DNA of 63,585 nucleotides, from assembly GCA_944377425.1 (NCBI GenBank), contig CALWEX010000007.1, forward strand, positions 1 to 63,585, read 5' to 3'. Of this stretch, positions 36,658-45,830 are shown one piece after another (position 1 is the first letter of the stretch; each line of letters opens with the position of its first letter). A program made the translations under genes and the position numbers. The notes beneath the pieces were generated by a model. It saw only the letters and a list, made by a program, of their open reading frames with translations, was not told where the DNA came from and ran no database searches. Source of the DNA: an uncultured Clostridia bacterium (GTDB lineage Bacteria; Bacillota; Clostridia; Lachnospirales; Anaerotignaceae).

Positions 36658-37659
36658 ATGAAGACTTTACTTATAAGTAAGGATGAAGCAGCAAGTATAA
36701 TTAATATTAAAGATGTAATACCAGCTGTTGAAAAAGGTTACATGATGTTTAATGAAGGAAAGGTAATACTGCCGCCGTATATGGGGCTGAATATGCCTGA
36801 TTGCCCAGGTGGAATAGATTTTAAAGCCGGATATTGTGCTGAAAATGAGTTAATATCTCTTAAAGCGTCATCAGGCGGATTTGTGGATAATCCGGTAAAA
36901 TATAATCTTCCGGCTAATCTTGGCACAGTTCTGCTTTTTGATTCAAAAACATGCGCTCTTTTATGTGTCATGGATGGCAGCCTTATTACTGGCTACAGAA
37001 CAGGCGCCGCAGGTGCAGTATCAATCAAATATCTGGCAAGAAAAGACGCCCACGAAGTTGCTTCAATAGGTACAGGCAATCAGGCAAGAATGCAGCTGAG
37101 GGCATCTGTTAATGTGGCAGATATAAGGAAAATACACTGCTGGGACAGTATAGAAGAAAATGCTGTAAAATTCAAAAATGATATTGAAAATGAGCTTAAA
37201 ATTCCTGTTGTAATAGAAAAGAGTAAAAAAGAAGCTGTTGAGAAAGCTGACATAGTTATATCCACAACAAGGGGGAAGGGACCAGTAATAGAGGCAGACT
37301 GGGTTAAACCAGGAACACATATTGTTGCTGTAGGAACTGACGAAAAAGGCAAGCAGGAATATGAGCCGGAAATATTTTTAAAAGCAACAGCTGTATGCGA
37401 CTCTATAAAACAGTGTGTTGAAAAAGGTGAAATACAGCATGCTATTAACAAAGGTTATATTGCTCAAAGCGATATTTACGCAGAAATTGGTCAAATAATA
37501 AGCGGTGAGAAAAAAGGCAGAACAAGTGATGAGCAGATAACAATATTTGATACAACGGGCATGGCAATTCAGGATAATGTAATGGCTGAAATAATTTATA
37601 AAAAAGCTTTGGAAAACGGTTTGGGTACATACTTTGAATTTATAAAAGATTTGAGGTGA
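36658..37659 (+). CDS. ornithine cyclodeaminase / mu-crystallin family protein
   Basis: About 333 residues with the family's N-terminal region (IINIKDVIPAVEKGYMMFNE, PPYMGLNMP), substrate Lys in GIDFKAGYCAEN, and the Rossmann motif SIGTGNQARMQLRA. The family includes ornithine cyclodeaminase, alanine dehydrogenase, EutC and iminosuccinate reductase, all acting on imine or amino acid intermediates with NAD(P). Which reaction applies cannot be read from the sequence. Pairing with the upstream lyase suggests that it reduces or deaminates the imine formed there. ATG 36658 follows a weak AGATGGTG site; ATG 36646 has none. Confidence 0.87.
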   Translation: MKTLLISKDEAASIINIKDVIPAVEKGYMMFNEGKVILPPYMGLNMPDCPGGIDFKAGYCAENELISLKASSGGFVDNPVKYNLPANLGTVLLFDSKTCALLCVMDGSLITGYRTGAAGAVSIKYLARKDAHEVASIGTGNQARMQLRASVNVADIRKIHCWDSIEENAVKFKNDIENELKIPVVIEKSKKEAVEKADIVISTTRGKGPVIEADWVKPGTHIVAVGTDEKGKQEYEPEIFLKATAVCDSIKQCVEKGEIQHAINKGYIAQSDIYAEIGQIISGEKKGRTSDEQITIFDTTGMAIQDNVMAEIIYKKALENGLGTYFEFIKDLR

Positions 37660-37809
37660 TAAATGTAAAAAATATCCTGATTAGTTCTTTGCAACAAAGA
37701 TTAAGCAACAATACGGAAAATAGTTTGCGAAATAACAGAGAAAAGGCTTTGCACTATTACATGCATTTGAGTATTTGTATGTTTTTTTGCAGGTTAGGAG
37801 GAAAAAACA
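37660..37809 (+). other. gene-free stretch before the gene remnant
   Basis: AT-rich, with no open frame of note. An AGGAGG at 37797-37802 stands ten bases before a GTG that falls inside the threonine-lyase remnant. With the remnant and the next gap this makes about 320 bases without an intact gene. Confidence 0.5.
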
Positions 37810-37899
37810 AAAGTGCGCAGCGGTGAAAAAGTGTGTTGTGTACTTTCTGGTGGCAACTGGGATTTATTGGACATTTCAAAAGTATTTGCCGAAAACTGA
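37810..37899 (+). pseudogene. 3' remnant of a second threonine ammonia-lyase gene
   Basis: Thirty codons ending in TGA encode KVRSGEKVCCVLSGGNWDLL followed by DISKVFAEN. This is the C-terminal beta strand and helix of threonine ammonia-lyase and aligns with FVLTSGNWDIDMIGKI of the intact gene at 35548. No upstream part of the gene is left. The remnant is not a copy of the intact gene's own end (it differs at many residues), so it comes from a distinct paralogue lost by deletion. AGGAGG plus GTG at 37813 could in principle drive a 28-residue peptide. Confidence 0.75.
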
Positions 37900-37979
37900 C
37901 ACAAATTAATTTATACAGACATAAATTCGCTAATGAATAGTTAATTGAAAGTGTTATGTTTATTTTAGGAGTGGAATAA

Positions 37980-39416
37980 ATGATAGCTGATTTTCTTGTT
38001 TCTTTAGAGGGATTTATTTGGAGTATACCATTTATCGCATTTGTTATAATTTGTGGAATTTATTTTACAGTAAGAACTAAGTTTTTTACAGTTGTTCATT
38101 TTGGCCATATAATGAAACACACTTTTATGGCAATGATAAGTCCGTAAGCCAAGGAAAAGAAGAAAGGCGGTATATCACCTTTTGAAGCAGCCTGTATAGC
38201 TATTGGTGGATGTGTAGGAGCAGGAAACCTTGGTGGTGTTGCAACGTCAATAACAGTAGGCGGGCCAGGGGCGGTTTTTTAGCTTTGGCTTTGGGCATTT
38301 TTAGGAATGATGGTTAAATGTGTTGAGGTTACACTTGGATGCTACTACAGAAATAAAGACGAGAATGGTAATTTTTCAGGTGGCACAATGTATTTTATGG
38401 AAAAAGGAATAGGTATTGAAAAGGGAATGAAAGGCGGTTTTGTGCTTGCTATGGTATTTGCTTTGGGATTCCTTTTCCAATTTCTTCAGGGCTCACAGGC
38501 TTATACAATTTCTGAGGTTATGAAAGAATCATTTGGTTTTGAAATGATTCCTGTTACAATTGTGTATGTTGTTATTACAATGTACATAATTTGGAAAGGA
38601 CTTCCAGGAATTGCAAAATTTGCTACAAGATGCGTTCCTTTTATGTGTGTTGCATTTGTTTTAGGCGGAGTAGGTCTTATAATAGCTAATATTTCGGTAG
38701 TGCCTTCTATGTTTGTTACTATATTCCACGATGCTTTTACAGGTACAGCGGCTGTAGGCGGTTTTGCTGGAGCAACTGTTTCAACTGTAATAAGCTCAGG
38801 TCTTTCAAGGTCAATAAATTCCAACGAAGCAGGACAAGGTTCTTCACCTCTTGTTCATGGTTCAGCTAACACAATTCACCCTGTAAGACAAGGTCTTTGG
38901 GGAGCTTTTGAAGTATTTATTGATACAATTATTGTTTGCTCAGTTACAGCCCTTTCAATATTATGCACAGGTGTTTGGGACTCTGGAATACCAGGAGCAG
39001 CCCTTACAATAGCAGCTTATGATACTCTCTATGGCACAGCAGGCAAAATATTTATAGGTATTATGACAATATTATTTGGTTTAACTACAACAGCAGGATG
39101 GTTTGCTTACTATGCTCAGGTCATTAAATACATATTTAAAAATAATTTAAAACTGGCTAATACTCTTGTAAATTGTTTTAAGGTTGTTTTTCCAATGATG
39201 AATATAATAGTTGTTGGCTATATAGTAATATCCGGCAATGACGCTAAGCTTTTCTGGACAATAGTTAGTATTGTGCTTGCGCTGCCAGTATTTACAAACC
39301 TTATAGGCTTAATTATATTAAGAAAGAAATTTATGGAACTCTTTAATGATTATAAGGCACGTTATATGGGTATAGGCGAAGTTAAAGAAAACTTTAAAAT
39401 ATTCTATGAAGACTAA
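37980..39416 (+). pseudogene. Na+/alanine symporter (AGCS family) gene with two in-frame stops
   Basis: One reading frame of 478 codons, full length for the family, runs from ATG 37980 (after AGGAGTGG) to 39416. It is interrupted by TAA at 38145-38147 and TAG at 38280-38282. On both sides the frame is unchanged and the family pattern continues: GGISPFEAACIAIGGCVGAG and GNLGGVATSITVGGPGAVF, then LWLWAFLGMMVKCVE. The TAG stands where the family has Trp (GPGA-x-F-W), so TGG to TAG is likely. The TAA could derive from CAA, GAA or AAA. No frameshifts are seen, so decay is recent, or these are sequence errors. An internal start (ATG 38307) could still yield a ~369-residue fragment. A Na+-driven amino acid importer fits the neighbouring catabolic genes. 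Confidence 0.85.
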
Positions 39417-39419
39417 CAT

Positions 39420-39493
39420 ATCTTTTATAAATAAATTTGATAGTTATGTTTAAAAATACAATGGATAATAAAATTTTATTTATCTAAAAAGAT
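39420..39493 (+). repeat. AT-rich inverted repeat after the symporter pseudogene
   Basis: Arms near ATCTTTTATAAATAAA (39420) and TTTATCTAAAAAGAT (39479-39493) are nearly complementary. They resemble the arms of the repeat at 36538. Possibly a weak terminator. The right arm touches the -35 box of the next promoter. Confidence 0.4.
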
Positions 39494-39521
39494 TGATTTT
39501 ATTAATTGTTTGTTATATAAT
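39493..39521 (+). promoter_or_regulatory. promoter of the Cys/Met-type lyase gene
   Basis: TTGATT, 17-base spacer, TATAAT, 35 bases before the ATG at 39557. Confidence 0.65.
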
Positions 39522-39556
39522 TATCAAAAAATGTTAGCTCAAAGGGGGATTTTTAA

Positions 39557-40744
39557 ATGGAAAACAAAGAATTTAGCTTTGACACAGAACTTCTTTACAA
39601 AGGTGATAAGGTGAAAGGCTGCGATATTGTGCCTGAAGCAGCGCCGATATTTTTAACATCTGCATTTAATATTTTTGGTGACCTTGATGATGTTAATTCA
39701 ACTTATGAATCAAAAGGATATACATATATCAGAACAAGAAATCCAAACAGGCATATGCTGGCAGATAAGATTTCATATCTTGAAAATGGCGAAGACAGTG
39801 CTATTTTCTCATCAGGTATGGGAGCTATTCAAACAGTGCTCTTTACATTTTTAAAATCAGGCGACCATGTAATTGCAGGTGATACTCTTTATGGTGAAAG
39901 CATTGAGCTTATTGAGATAATGTCCGATTACGGAATTGAGTATACATTTGTAGATTTCTCAGATGCTGACGCAGTTAAAAAAGCAGTAAAGCCTAATACA
40001 AAAGTAATTTATGGAGAAACAGCAAGCAACCCTTGTGTAGCCCTTGCCGATATTGAGGCTCTTGCTAAAATTGCCCATGAAAACAATGCATTGTTGGTTG
40101 TTGATAATACATTTGTAACAGCATACGCTGTAAAGTGCCTTGACCTTGGTGCGGATATTGTAATAAACAGCCTTACAAAATTTATAAATGGCCATAGTGA
40201 TGCGCTTTTAGGCTCAGCAACAGGCTCAAAAGAGCTTATAAGCAAAATACTTACAAGGCAGTCTATATTTGGTACAACAGGCGGAACATTTAATACATGG
40301 CTTGTTCAGCGTTCAACTCAAACTCTTGGTCTTAGAATGAAACAGCAAATGAAAAATGCAGATAAACTTGCAAGAGCTCTTGAAAAAAATCCGCATGTAT
40401 TGAAAGTTAACTATCCTACTGTTGAAAACTATCCTCAAAAAGAATTGGCAGGAAGATTATTTAAAGACGGAATGTGCGGAGCAATGTTAAGCTTTGAAAT
40501 GCCTTCAGACAGAGCTAAAATAAATGAATTTATGAAACGCCTTAGAATTTGCCATTATGCACCTACTCTTGGTGGTGTAAGAACAACTATGTCACATCCA
40601 GCTACATCATCTCACAGGGATTTGCCTGATGATATGAAAGCTGCCCTTGGAATTACAGAAGGCCTTTTAAGAATTTCTGTTGGAATTGAAGATGCAGATG
40701 ACTTAATTGCTGACTTTACAGAGGCTTTGAAGGTTTTTGACTGA
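39557..40744 (+). CDS. Cys/Met metabolism PLP enzyme (gamma-lyase / gamma-synthase type)
   Basis: 395 residues, the usual length. Family marks are YTYIRTRNPNRHMLADKI (the Y-x-R phosphate clamp), SSGMGAIQTVLF, the Asp of LLVVDNTFVTAY and the PLP Lys in NSLTKFINGHSD, with a C-terminal SVGIEDADDLIADF. The family covers methionine gamma-lyase, cystathionine gamma-lyase/synthase and O-acetylhomoserine sulfhydrylase. The sequence alone does not separate these well. The genomic place beside amino-acid-degrading genes favours a catabolic lyase producing 2-oxobutyrate, the same product as threonine ammonia-lyase. AAAGGGGG precedes the ATG, and a strong terminator follows. Confidence 0.88.
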   Translation: MENKEFSFDTELLYKGDKVKGCDIVPEAAPIFLTSAFNIFGDLDDVNSTYESKGYTYIRTRNPNRHMLADKISYLENGEDSAIFSSGMGAIQTVLFTFLKSGDHVIAGDTLYGESIELIEIMSDYGIEYTFVDFSDADAVKKAVKPNTKVIYGETASNPCVALADIEALAKIAHENNALLVVDNTFVTAYAVKCLDLGADIVINSLTKFINGHSDALLGSATGSKELISKILTRQSIFGTTGGTFNTWLVQRSTQTLGLRMKQQMKNADKLARALEKNPHVLKVNYPTVENYPQKELAGRLFKDGMCGAMLSFEMPSDRAKINEFMKRLRICHYAPTLGGVRTTMSHPATSSHRDLPDDMKAALGITEGLLRISVGIEDADDLIADFTEALKVFD

Positions 40745-40796
40745 TATTAAATGAAATATTAAAGTATTAACGTAATTTTGCACGGCAATTTAAACC

Positions 40797-40835
40797 AAAC
40801 CCCCGTTTTAAAATACAGTTTAAAACGGGGGTTTT
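40797..40835 (+). terminator. strong bidirectional terminator
   Basis: A perfect 16-bp stem (AAACCCCCGTTTTAAA and its complement) with a 6-base loop, followed by T's. It ends the lyase gene on + and can end the membrane-protein gene (40942-42000) on -. Confidence 0.92.
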
Positions 40836-40941
40836 ATAATAAATAATCTAATTTAAAAAAAATATTATATACAGCCAAAAAGAGCAAATTAAAACATGTT
40901 TTTATTTGGTTTTGTTTTAAAGTAATATACGAAATTTTTTA

Positions 40942-42000
40942 TTAAAAAAAGTGAACTTTATTGTTTTTTGACTGAATAAATATGCTTAATTCATTAAGTT
41001 CATTTATATGGTTGCACATAAATTCCAGTTGATACTTTTTACCTGTACTTAATGTGATAATTAAACTTTTTGCAAGACCATAAGTTTTGCTGTATTTTAT
41101 GCCACGTACAGATTCTATTTGATTATAAGGTATAATTGAAAGACTGCCGCCATGCCTTGCTATAAGGCATGATGAGAGTAAATGCACATCTCCCATAAAC
41201 AGCTTGTAAACAGTATGCAGCTTTTTAAAATCTGAATCAGTTAATGCTTTTTCGTATTCTGAAAGTGAGTTGAAAACTTTGTTAAAGTTTCTTGTGCCTT
41301 TTGTAATCATTAAAATAAAAGCCACTACAAAAATAAACAGCGGTAGTAAATATAAATATGGTTTTAAATTGCCGTAAAAAACAAGGTATGTAATTAAAAG
41401 CAGCAAGCAAAAAGTAGAAGTCAATAATCTTTTTAATTCCCGTGAATAAAAAAACGGTATAATGCTCATTTTGTTTGGATTGCTCCAAATTTTGCCATGT
41501 TTTGGAGTATATGGTGCAGGGTTGTTTTCCATTTCAAAATAAAAATCATTTCCTTTTATTAATCTAATTTTGCAATGCCTGCTTTGAGTGTTAAATGACG
41601 CTTCATATACAGCTTTTTCTTCTGCATTAAATGAAAAAGTGTCGCTTTGAATTATACCTTTTTTGCAGTTTACCAATATATTAATATTTGTTAAGCCAGG
41701 TAACACATAAAACGCCAGGGCTTTATTTTGGTGGCTAAAAAATGGGGCTTTAGTCCAAAAGGTTTTACTGACAGTACCTTTTGAACAGCTTATTTGAGCA
41801 TTTTTAATATGCTGATTTTCCGATAAAATATAGACAATGGCCGCATTAGGGTTTTTAATAATAAATTTAGTTGTTTTAACTTTTTGATGGCAAATATCAA
41901 TAACTGCTAGCAGAAATATAAGTGCTGCTAAAGATAATAAAATTATTAATATTTCAGTAAATCCCAATGGTTTTGTTAAAAGCTCTTTAATATTAAGCAT
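40942..42000 (-). CDS. hypothetical membrane protein with C-terminal PH-like domain
   Basis: 352 residues. A membrane helix at ~14-35 (LIILLSLAALIFLLAVI) is followed by a soluble beta-rich region (~45-200), two adjacent helices (~210-255, FCLLLLITYLVFY and LYLLPLFIFVVAFIL) and a C-terminal region. In the last part GGSLSIIPYNQIESVRGIKY and SLIITLSTGKKYQLEF look like the strands of a bacterial PH domain. I recognise no named family. It is encoded downstream of, and in the same direction as, the IclR regulator (38-base gap), so the two may be co-transcribed. Confidence 0.75.
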   Translation of the reverse strand: MLNIKELLTKPLGFTEILIILLSLAALIFLLAVIDICHQKVKTTKFIIKNPNAAIVYILSENQHIKNAQISCSKGTVSKTFWTKAPFFSHQNKALAFYVLPGLTNINILVNCKKGIIQSDTFSFNAEEKAVYEASFNTQSRHCKIRLIKGNDFYFEMENNPAPYTPKHGKIWSNPNKMSIIPFFYSRELKRLLTSTFCLLLLITYLVFYGNLKPYLYLLPLFIFVVAFILMITKGTRNFNKVFNSLSEYEKALTDSDFKKLHTVYKLFMGDVHLLSSCLIARHGGSLSIIPYNQIESVRGIKYSKTYGLAKSLIITLSTGKKYQLEFMCNHINELNELSIFIQSKNNKVHFF

Positions 42001-42037
42001 TAAATACCATACCTTTATATTGATTTTTGATTTGGTT

Positions 42038-42847
42038 TTAATTTTCAGCGTAACCTATTGATTTAGAAATAATAAGAGCTGAGTCTTTCATTTTTTCTGC
42101 GGCTTTATATATATCTTCTCCGGATATTCTTCCGGCAGGAACAGAAATACTTATACCAGCTTTTATTCTGCCTGTGTAATCCCTTAAAGGCACAGCTATA
42201 CAGCAAACATCGTCTGATGATTCTTTGTTGTCAACAGCATAACCGTTTTTTCTTACCGACTCAATTTCGTTTAAAAACTTGTCTTTATCACGTATAGATG
42301 TTTCTGTAATTCCCATGTTTTTCTGTAATTCAAATATTGAAACAGCTTCTTCATTATCCATTTCACTTAAATAAAGCTTGCCTATACCAGTACAGTGCAA
42401 AGGTTCTCTTTCGCCAATGTTTACATTGGTTATAAGTTTGTGGTTTCCTGATGTTTTATCTGGAAAAAATCTTTTAATTATTACCATATAGTTTCCGCTT
42501 TTAATGCCAAGGTTTACTATTTCGCCGAAATAATTGCTCAGCTCATTAAGGTATGACGATATTTTTTCCGAGTCCATACCGTTAAATTTAGGCACATCGC
42601 TTCCTAACTCAAAAGCACCCCAGCCAAGCTTATAAAATATGCCATCGTCAGATTTTTCCACAAAATCATATTCAAGAAATGTATCTAAAAACCGGTGTAC
42701 TGAGCTTTTGCCTATATTAACGCCTTCAGAAATTTCGTTAAGTGTAAGGCCTTTGGATGAACAGTTGTTTTTAAGAAATATTAAAATATCTATAGCTTTT
42801 TCTACTGTTTGCACAGGATATTTAGCTTTATAACTTCCTTTTATCAT
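42038..42847 (-). CDS. IclR-family transcriptional regulator
   Basis: 269 residues: an N-terminal helix-turn-helix (~12-65, AIDILIFLKNN, LTLNEISEGVNIGKSSVHRF) and an IclR effector domain with LHCTGIGKLYLSE and GISISVPAGRISGEDIYKAA. It is divergent from the sugar-acid genes at 43046. IclR proteins commonly control the breakdown pathway encoded next to them, and a 6-bp palindrome between the genes (42975-43003) is a candidate operator. Family identification is secure; ligand and targets are inferred. Confidence 0.92.
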   Translation of the reverse strand: MIKGSYKAKYPVQTVEKAIDILIFLKNNCSSKGLTLNEISEGVNIGKSSVHRFLDTFLEYDFVEKSDDGIFYKLGWGAFELGSDVPKFNGMDSEKISSYLNELSNYFGEIVNLGIKSGNYMVIIKRFFPDKTSGNHKLITNVNIGEREPLHCTGIGKLYLSEMDNEEAVSIFELQKNMGITETSIRDKDKFLNEIESVRKNGYAVDNKESSDDVCCIAVPLRDYTGRIKAGISISVPAGRISGEDIYKAAEKMKDSALIISKSIGYAEN

Positions 42848-42974
42848 TATTTAATACAAAACCCCCTAATAAAAAGGATGATTTTATTTTACATGTATTT
42901 ATGTTTTATGGCAATATGCATTAACTTATTGTTTTATATTTTATTTGACAAAATGGAATAATTGTGATACTTTT

Positions 42975-43003
42975 ATGTCAATAAGACAAATATAGAATGA
43001 CAT
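42975..43003. promoter_or_regulatory. candidate IclR operator
   Basis: Inverted repeat ATGTCA-17 bases-TGACAT, just downstream of a possible promoter (TTGACA at 42945-42950, 17-base spacer, TACTTT) for the uxaA-like operon. It is placed where a repressor would block transcription. Confidence 0.45.
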
Positions 43004-43045
43004 CCTTAATATTAGAATGATTTTTAAAACTAAAGGAGTGGTAAA

Positions 43046-43339
43046 ATGAAAAAAGCCGTTATACTCTCGCATAAAGACAATGTTGCTACTGTTCTTGAAG
43101 ATGTTATTAAAAACGATGACGTTGAAGTAAAGGACTCTGAGAAAAATACGGTTTGTATTTTGACTTCATTAGATGATATAAACCGTGGGCATAAAATTGC
43201 CGTAAAAGATATTGAAAAAGATAGCCATGTAATTAAATATGGCCAGATAATAGGCAAGGCCTCTATGTTTATACAAAAAGGTGATAGAGTTCATACTCAT
43301 AATCTGGAAAGTGAAAGGGGAAGGGGTGACTTAGTTTGA
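43046..43339 (+). CDS. UxaA-family small subunit (SAF domain)
   Basis: 97 residues. An SAF-type domain such as that at the N-terminus of altronate/galactarate dehydratases: KKAVILSHKDNVATVLED, then INRGHKIAVKDIEK-like DINRGHKIAVKDIEKDSHV, IKYGQIIGKA and DRVHTHNLES. In this enzyme family the short SAF subunit works with the large UxaA subunit, which is the next gene. The two overlap by four bases. AAAGGAGTGG precedes the ATG. Confidence 0.88.
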   Translation: MKKAVILSHKDNVATVLEDVIKNDDVEVKDSEKNTVCILTSLDDINRGHKIAVKDIEKDSHVIKYGQIIGKASMFIQKGDRVHTHNLESERGRGDLV

Positions 43340-44496
43340 AAATAAAAATGTATCAACGCCCAAACGGCTCATTTGGTGTAAGAAACAGAATAGCTGTTAT
43401 TCCTACTGTAGCATGCGTAAACCATGTGGCGGAAAGAATAGCTTCTCTTGTGCCTACAGCAGACGCATACACACACCCTTATGGCTGTGACCAGCTGGGA
43501 TATGACTTAGAGCTTTCTTTTAATTGCCTTAAAAAAATGGGAACCCACCCTAATAATGGTGCTGTTTTGGTTTTAGGTCTTGGCTGTGAGGAGATTATAC
43601 CTAAAGAGCTTTATGAGGAAATTAAGAAAGAACAGTCTAATACAGAGCTTTTAATCATGCAGGAAAACGGCGGAACAGATTACTGCGTTGATTTAGGTGT
43701 GAAAATATGTCAAAAGTTTGAAAAAATGCTTTCATCTCAAGAAAGAGTTGAAACGGATATTTCAAACTTAACTATAGGTGTTGAGTGCGGAGGTTCTGAT
43801 TTTACATCAGGTATAGCTTCTAATCCGTCGTTAGGAGTTTTTACAGAAAAAATATGCTATTTAGGCGCTAAAGTTGTTTTTGGTGAAACTACTGAACTTA
43901 TGGGGGCAGAAGGCATAATAGAAAACCTTTGTGAAAACAAAGAAATTTTTAATTTTATAACAGGCAGAATTAAGAATGTTGAAGATACTGCTATAAATAT
44001 GCATGTTGATTTAAGGGGTACTCAGCCTTCACCGGGAAATATAGAAGGCGGCCTTTCAACTATAGAAGAAAAGTCTTTAGGCGGAATATGTAAAATAGGA
44101 AGCTCAAAAATTGTGGACGCCATAAGTTTTGGCCAAAGCGCCAAAAAAAGCGGTGTTACATTTGTTGATACACCAGGTAATGACATTGCCTGCAGCCTTG
44201 GTCTTGGCTGTGCAGGAGCACAGATAATAATATTTACAACTGGCAAAGGAACACCTATGGGCTTTGCCTGTGCGCCGGTAATTAAGGTTACGGCTAATAA
44301 AAATATTTATAACATTATGGGTGAAAACTTTGATTTGTGCCTTTCTGAAATAATAGACGGAGAGCTTTCTATAAAAGAAGGCGGCGAAATTGTGTTTAAT
44401 AAAGTAATTGAAACTGCCGAGGGTACACAGACTGCGGCTGAAAAATTGGGTCACAGAGAATTTTCGCTTTATAGAGTATCACCTATTTTAACATAA
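43336..44496 (+). CDS. UxaA-family sugar-acid dehydratase, large subunit
   Basis: 386 residues from TTG 43336, whose TTGA overlaps the stop of the small subunit; AGGGGTG ends seven bases upstream. ATG 43348 would be too far from a ribosome site. Family marks are RPNGSFGVRNRIAVIPTVAC, HPYGCDQLG, a catalytic metal region LVLGLGCEEI, VECGGSDFTSGIASNP and the C-terminal VDTPGNDIACSLGLGCAG. Members dehydrate altronate, galactarate and related sugar acids to 2-keto-3-deoxy acids using iron or manganese. The split into two genes is typical for many Clostridia. The substrate is not determined. Confidence 0.88.
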   Translation: MKIKMYQRPNGSFGVRNRIAVIPTVACVNHVAERIASLVPTADAYTHPYGCDQLGYDLELSFNCLKKMGTHPNNGAVLVLGLGCEEIIPKELYEEIKKEQSNTELLIMQENGGTDYCVDLGVKICQKFEKMLSSQERVETDISNLTIGVECGGSDFTSGIASNPSLGVFTEKICYLGAKVVFGETTELMGAEGIIENLCENKEIFNFITGRIKNVEDTAINMHVDLRGTQPSPGNIEGGLSTIEEKSLGGICKIGSSKIVDAISFGQSAKKSGVTFVDTPGNDIACSLGLGCAGAQIIIFTTGKGTPMGFACAPVIKVTANKNIYNIMGENFDLCLSEIIDGELSIKEGGEIVFNKVIETAEGTQTAAEKLGHREFSLYRVSPILT

Positions 44497-44512
44497 TTAT
44501 GGAGGTGCTGAT

Positions 44513-45772
44513 ATGTTAACAAAATTTGTAATGATTAAACAGAACTATCCTGCTGAGAAAATTAATGATACTGAAGAAGCAGTAAGAGATGCCATTAATG
44601 TTTATAAAACTAAGCTCAGCATGCTTAAAGACAAAAAAGTAGGTATAGCAGTTGGAAGCAGGGGTATAAACAAAATAGACCAAGTTGTTAGGGCTATTGT
44701 AAGAATAGTAAAAGAAAACGGCGGAAGCCCAGTAATATTTAACGCAATGGGAAGCCATGGCGGCGGAACGCCGGAAGGTCAAAGAGAAGTTCTTGAATCT
44801 ATAGGTATAACCGAAAGCAATGTGGAAGCACCTATTAAGACTTGTGCTGAAAGTACTTTTTTAGGTATAACCGAAAACGATATTGATGTTTACTGCAACA
44901 AACTGGCACTCAAGTTTGATTATGTTATACTTGTAAACAGAATTAAGCCTCATACAGATTTTGAGGATGTTACGGAAAGTGGTTTATTTAAACTTATGGC
45001 CATAGGCCTTGGTAACCCAGAGGGTGCTTCAATAATTCATTCCAATGCTTTAAGAATGGGCTACGGTCCGGCAATACGTGAAGCTGGAAGTTTAATGCTT
45101 AAAAAATTACCTGTATTTTTAGCTTTGGCAGTAACTGAAAACTGGAAGCATGAATTAAATTATGTTGAGGCAACACTGCCTGAAAACTTGCTTGAGTTTG
45201 AAAAACGTATATTAGCTAAGGTAAAAAAAGAACTGGTTCATCTTCCATCAGATGACATTGACTCTCTTATAATACGCGATGCAGGAAAGAACATATCCGG
45301 CACATGTGTAGATACTAAAGTTGTAGGTCGTATAATGATTGCAGGTCAAAAAGAGCCGGAAAAACCTGACATAAAATCTATAGCTGTTTTAAACTTTACC
45401 GACGAATCTCACGGAAACGCAATGGGTCTTGGTATAGTTGATGTTATTACAAAACGTGCTTATGACAAAATAGACATTAATGCTACATCTCTTACGGGTA
45501 TAACATCAAAATGCCTTTTGCAGGCAAAAATACCATGTGTTGCTCAAAACGATTATGATGCTATAAAAACTGCTTTTGAGTCTTCTAAGGTTAAAGACAT
45601 AGCTTCTTTAAAAGCTGCATTTATTAGGGATACAAATTCACTTGAAAAAATGGCTGTTTCTCTGCCGCTTTATGAGGAGATTAAAAGCAACAAGCATATA
45701 GAAATAGCTAGCGGACCGTTTGTTTTGGAATTTGATAAAGAAGGTAATATTGTAAATATGCCTGAGTTTTAA
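44513..45772 (+). CDS. LarA-like / DUF2088 protein
   Basis: 419 residues. Motifs of the nickel-pincer-nucleotide lactate racemase superfamily are seen: GSRGINKIDQVVRAIV, MGSHGGGTPEGQREVLES and VNRIKPHTDFEDVTESGL, with His residues in the expected cofactor/catalytic regions. Many relatives of LarA are epimerases or racemases of other 2-hydroxy acids, encoded in sugar-acid operons. No larB, larC or larE cofactor genes are in the window. Here it lies between the UxaA dehydratase and an IlvD-type dehydratase, so epimerising a sugar acid before dehydration is the natural suggestion. GGAGGTG is well placed. Confidence 0.82.
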   Translation: MLTKFVMIKQNYPAEKINDTEEAVRDAINVYKTKLSMLKDKKVGIAVGSRGINKIDQVVRAIVRIVKENGGSPVIFNAMGSHGGGTPEGQREVLESIGITESNVEAPIKTCAESTFLGITENDIDVYCNKLALKFDYVILVNRIKPHTDFEDVTESGLFKLMAIGLGNPEGASIIHSNALRMGYGPAIREAGSLMLKKLPVFLALAVTENWKHELNYVEATLPENLLEFEKRILAKVKKELVHLPSDDIDSLIIRDAGKNISGTCVDTKVVGRIMIAGQKEPEKPDIKSIAVLNFTDESHGNAMGLGIVDVITKRAYDKIDINATSLTGITSKCLLQAKIPCVAQNDYDAIKTAFESSKVKDIASLKAAFIRDTNSLEKMAVSLPLYEEIKSNKHIEIASGPFVLEFDKEGNIVNMPEF

Positions 45773-45830
45773 AACTAAAACAACTTTTGTTTAGGGTAGT
45801 TTAAAAGAATTTGTTTAAGGAGTTGAAACC

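Noticed and set aside
38307..39416. Separate 369-residue transporter gene
   Set aside because: It is in frame with the upstream parts of the same symporter and lacks a ribosome site; a gene broken by two stops is the simpler reading.
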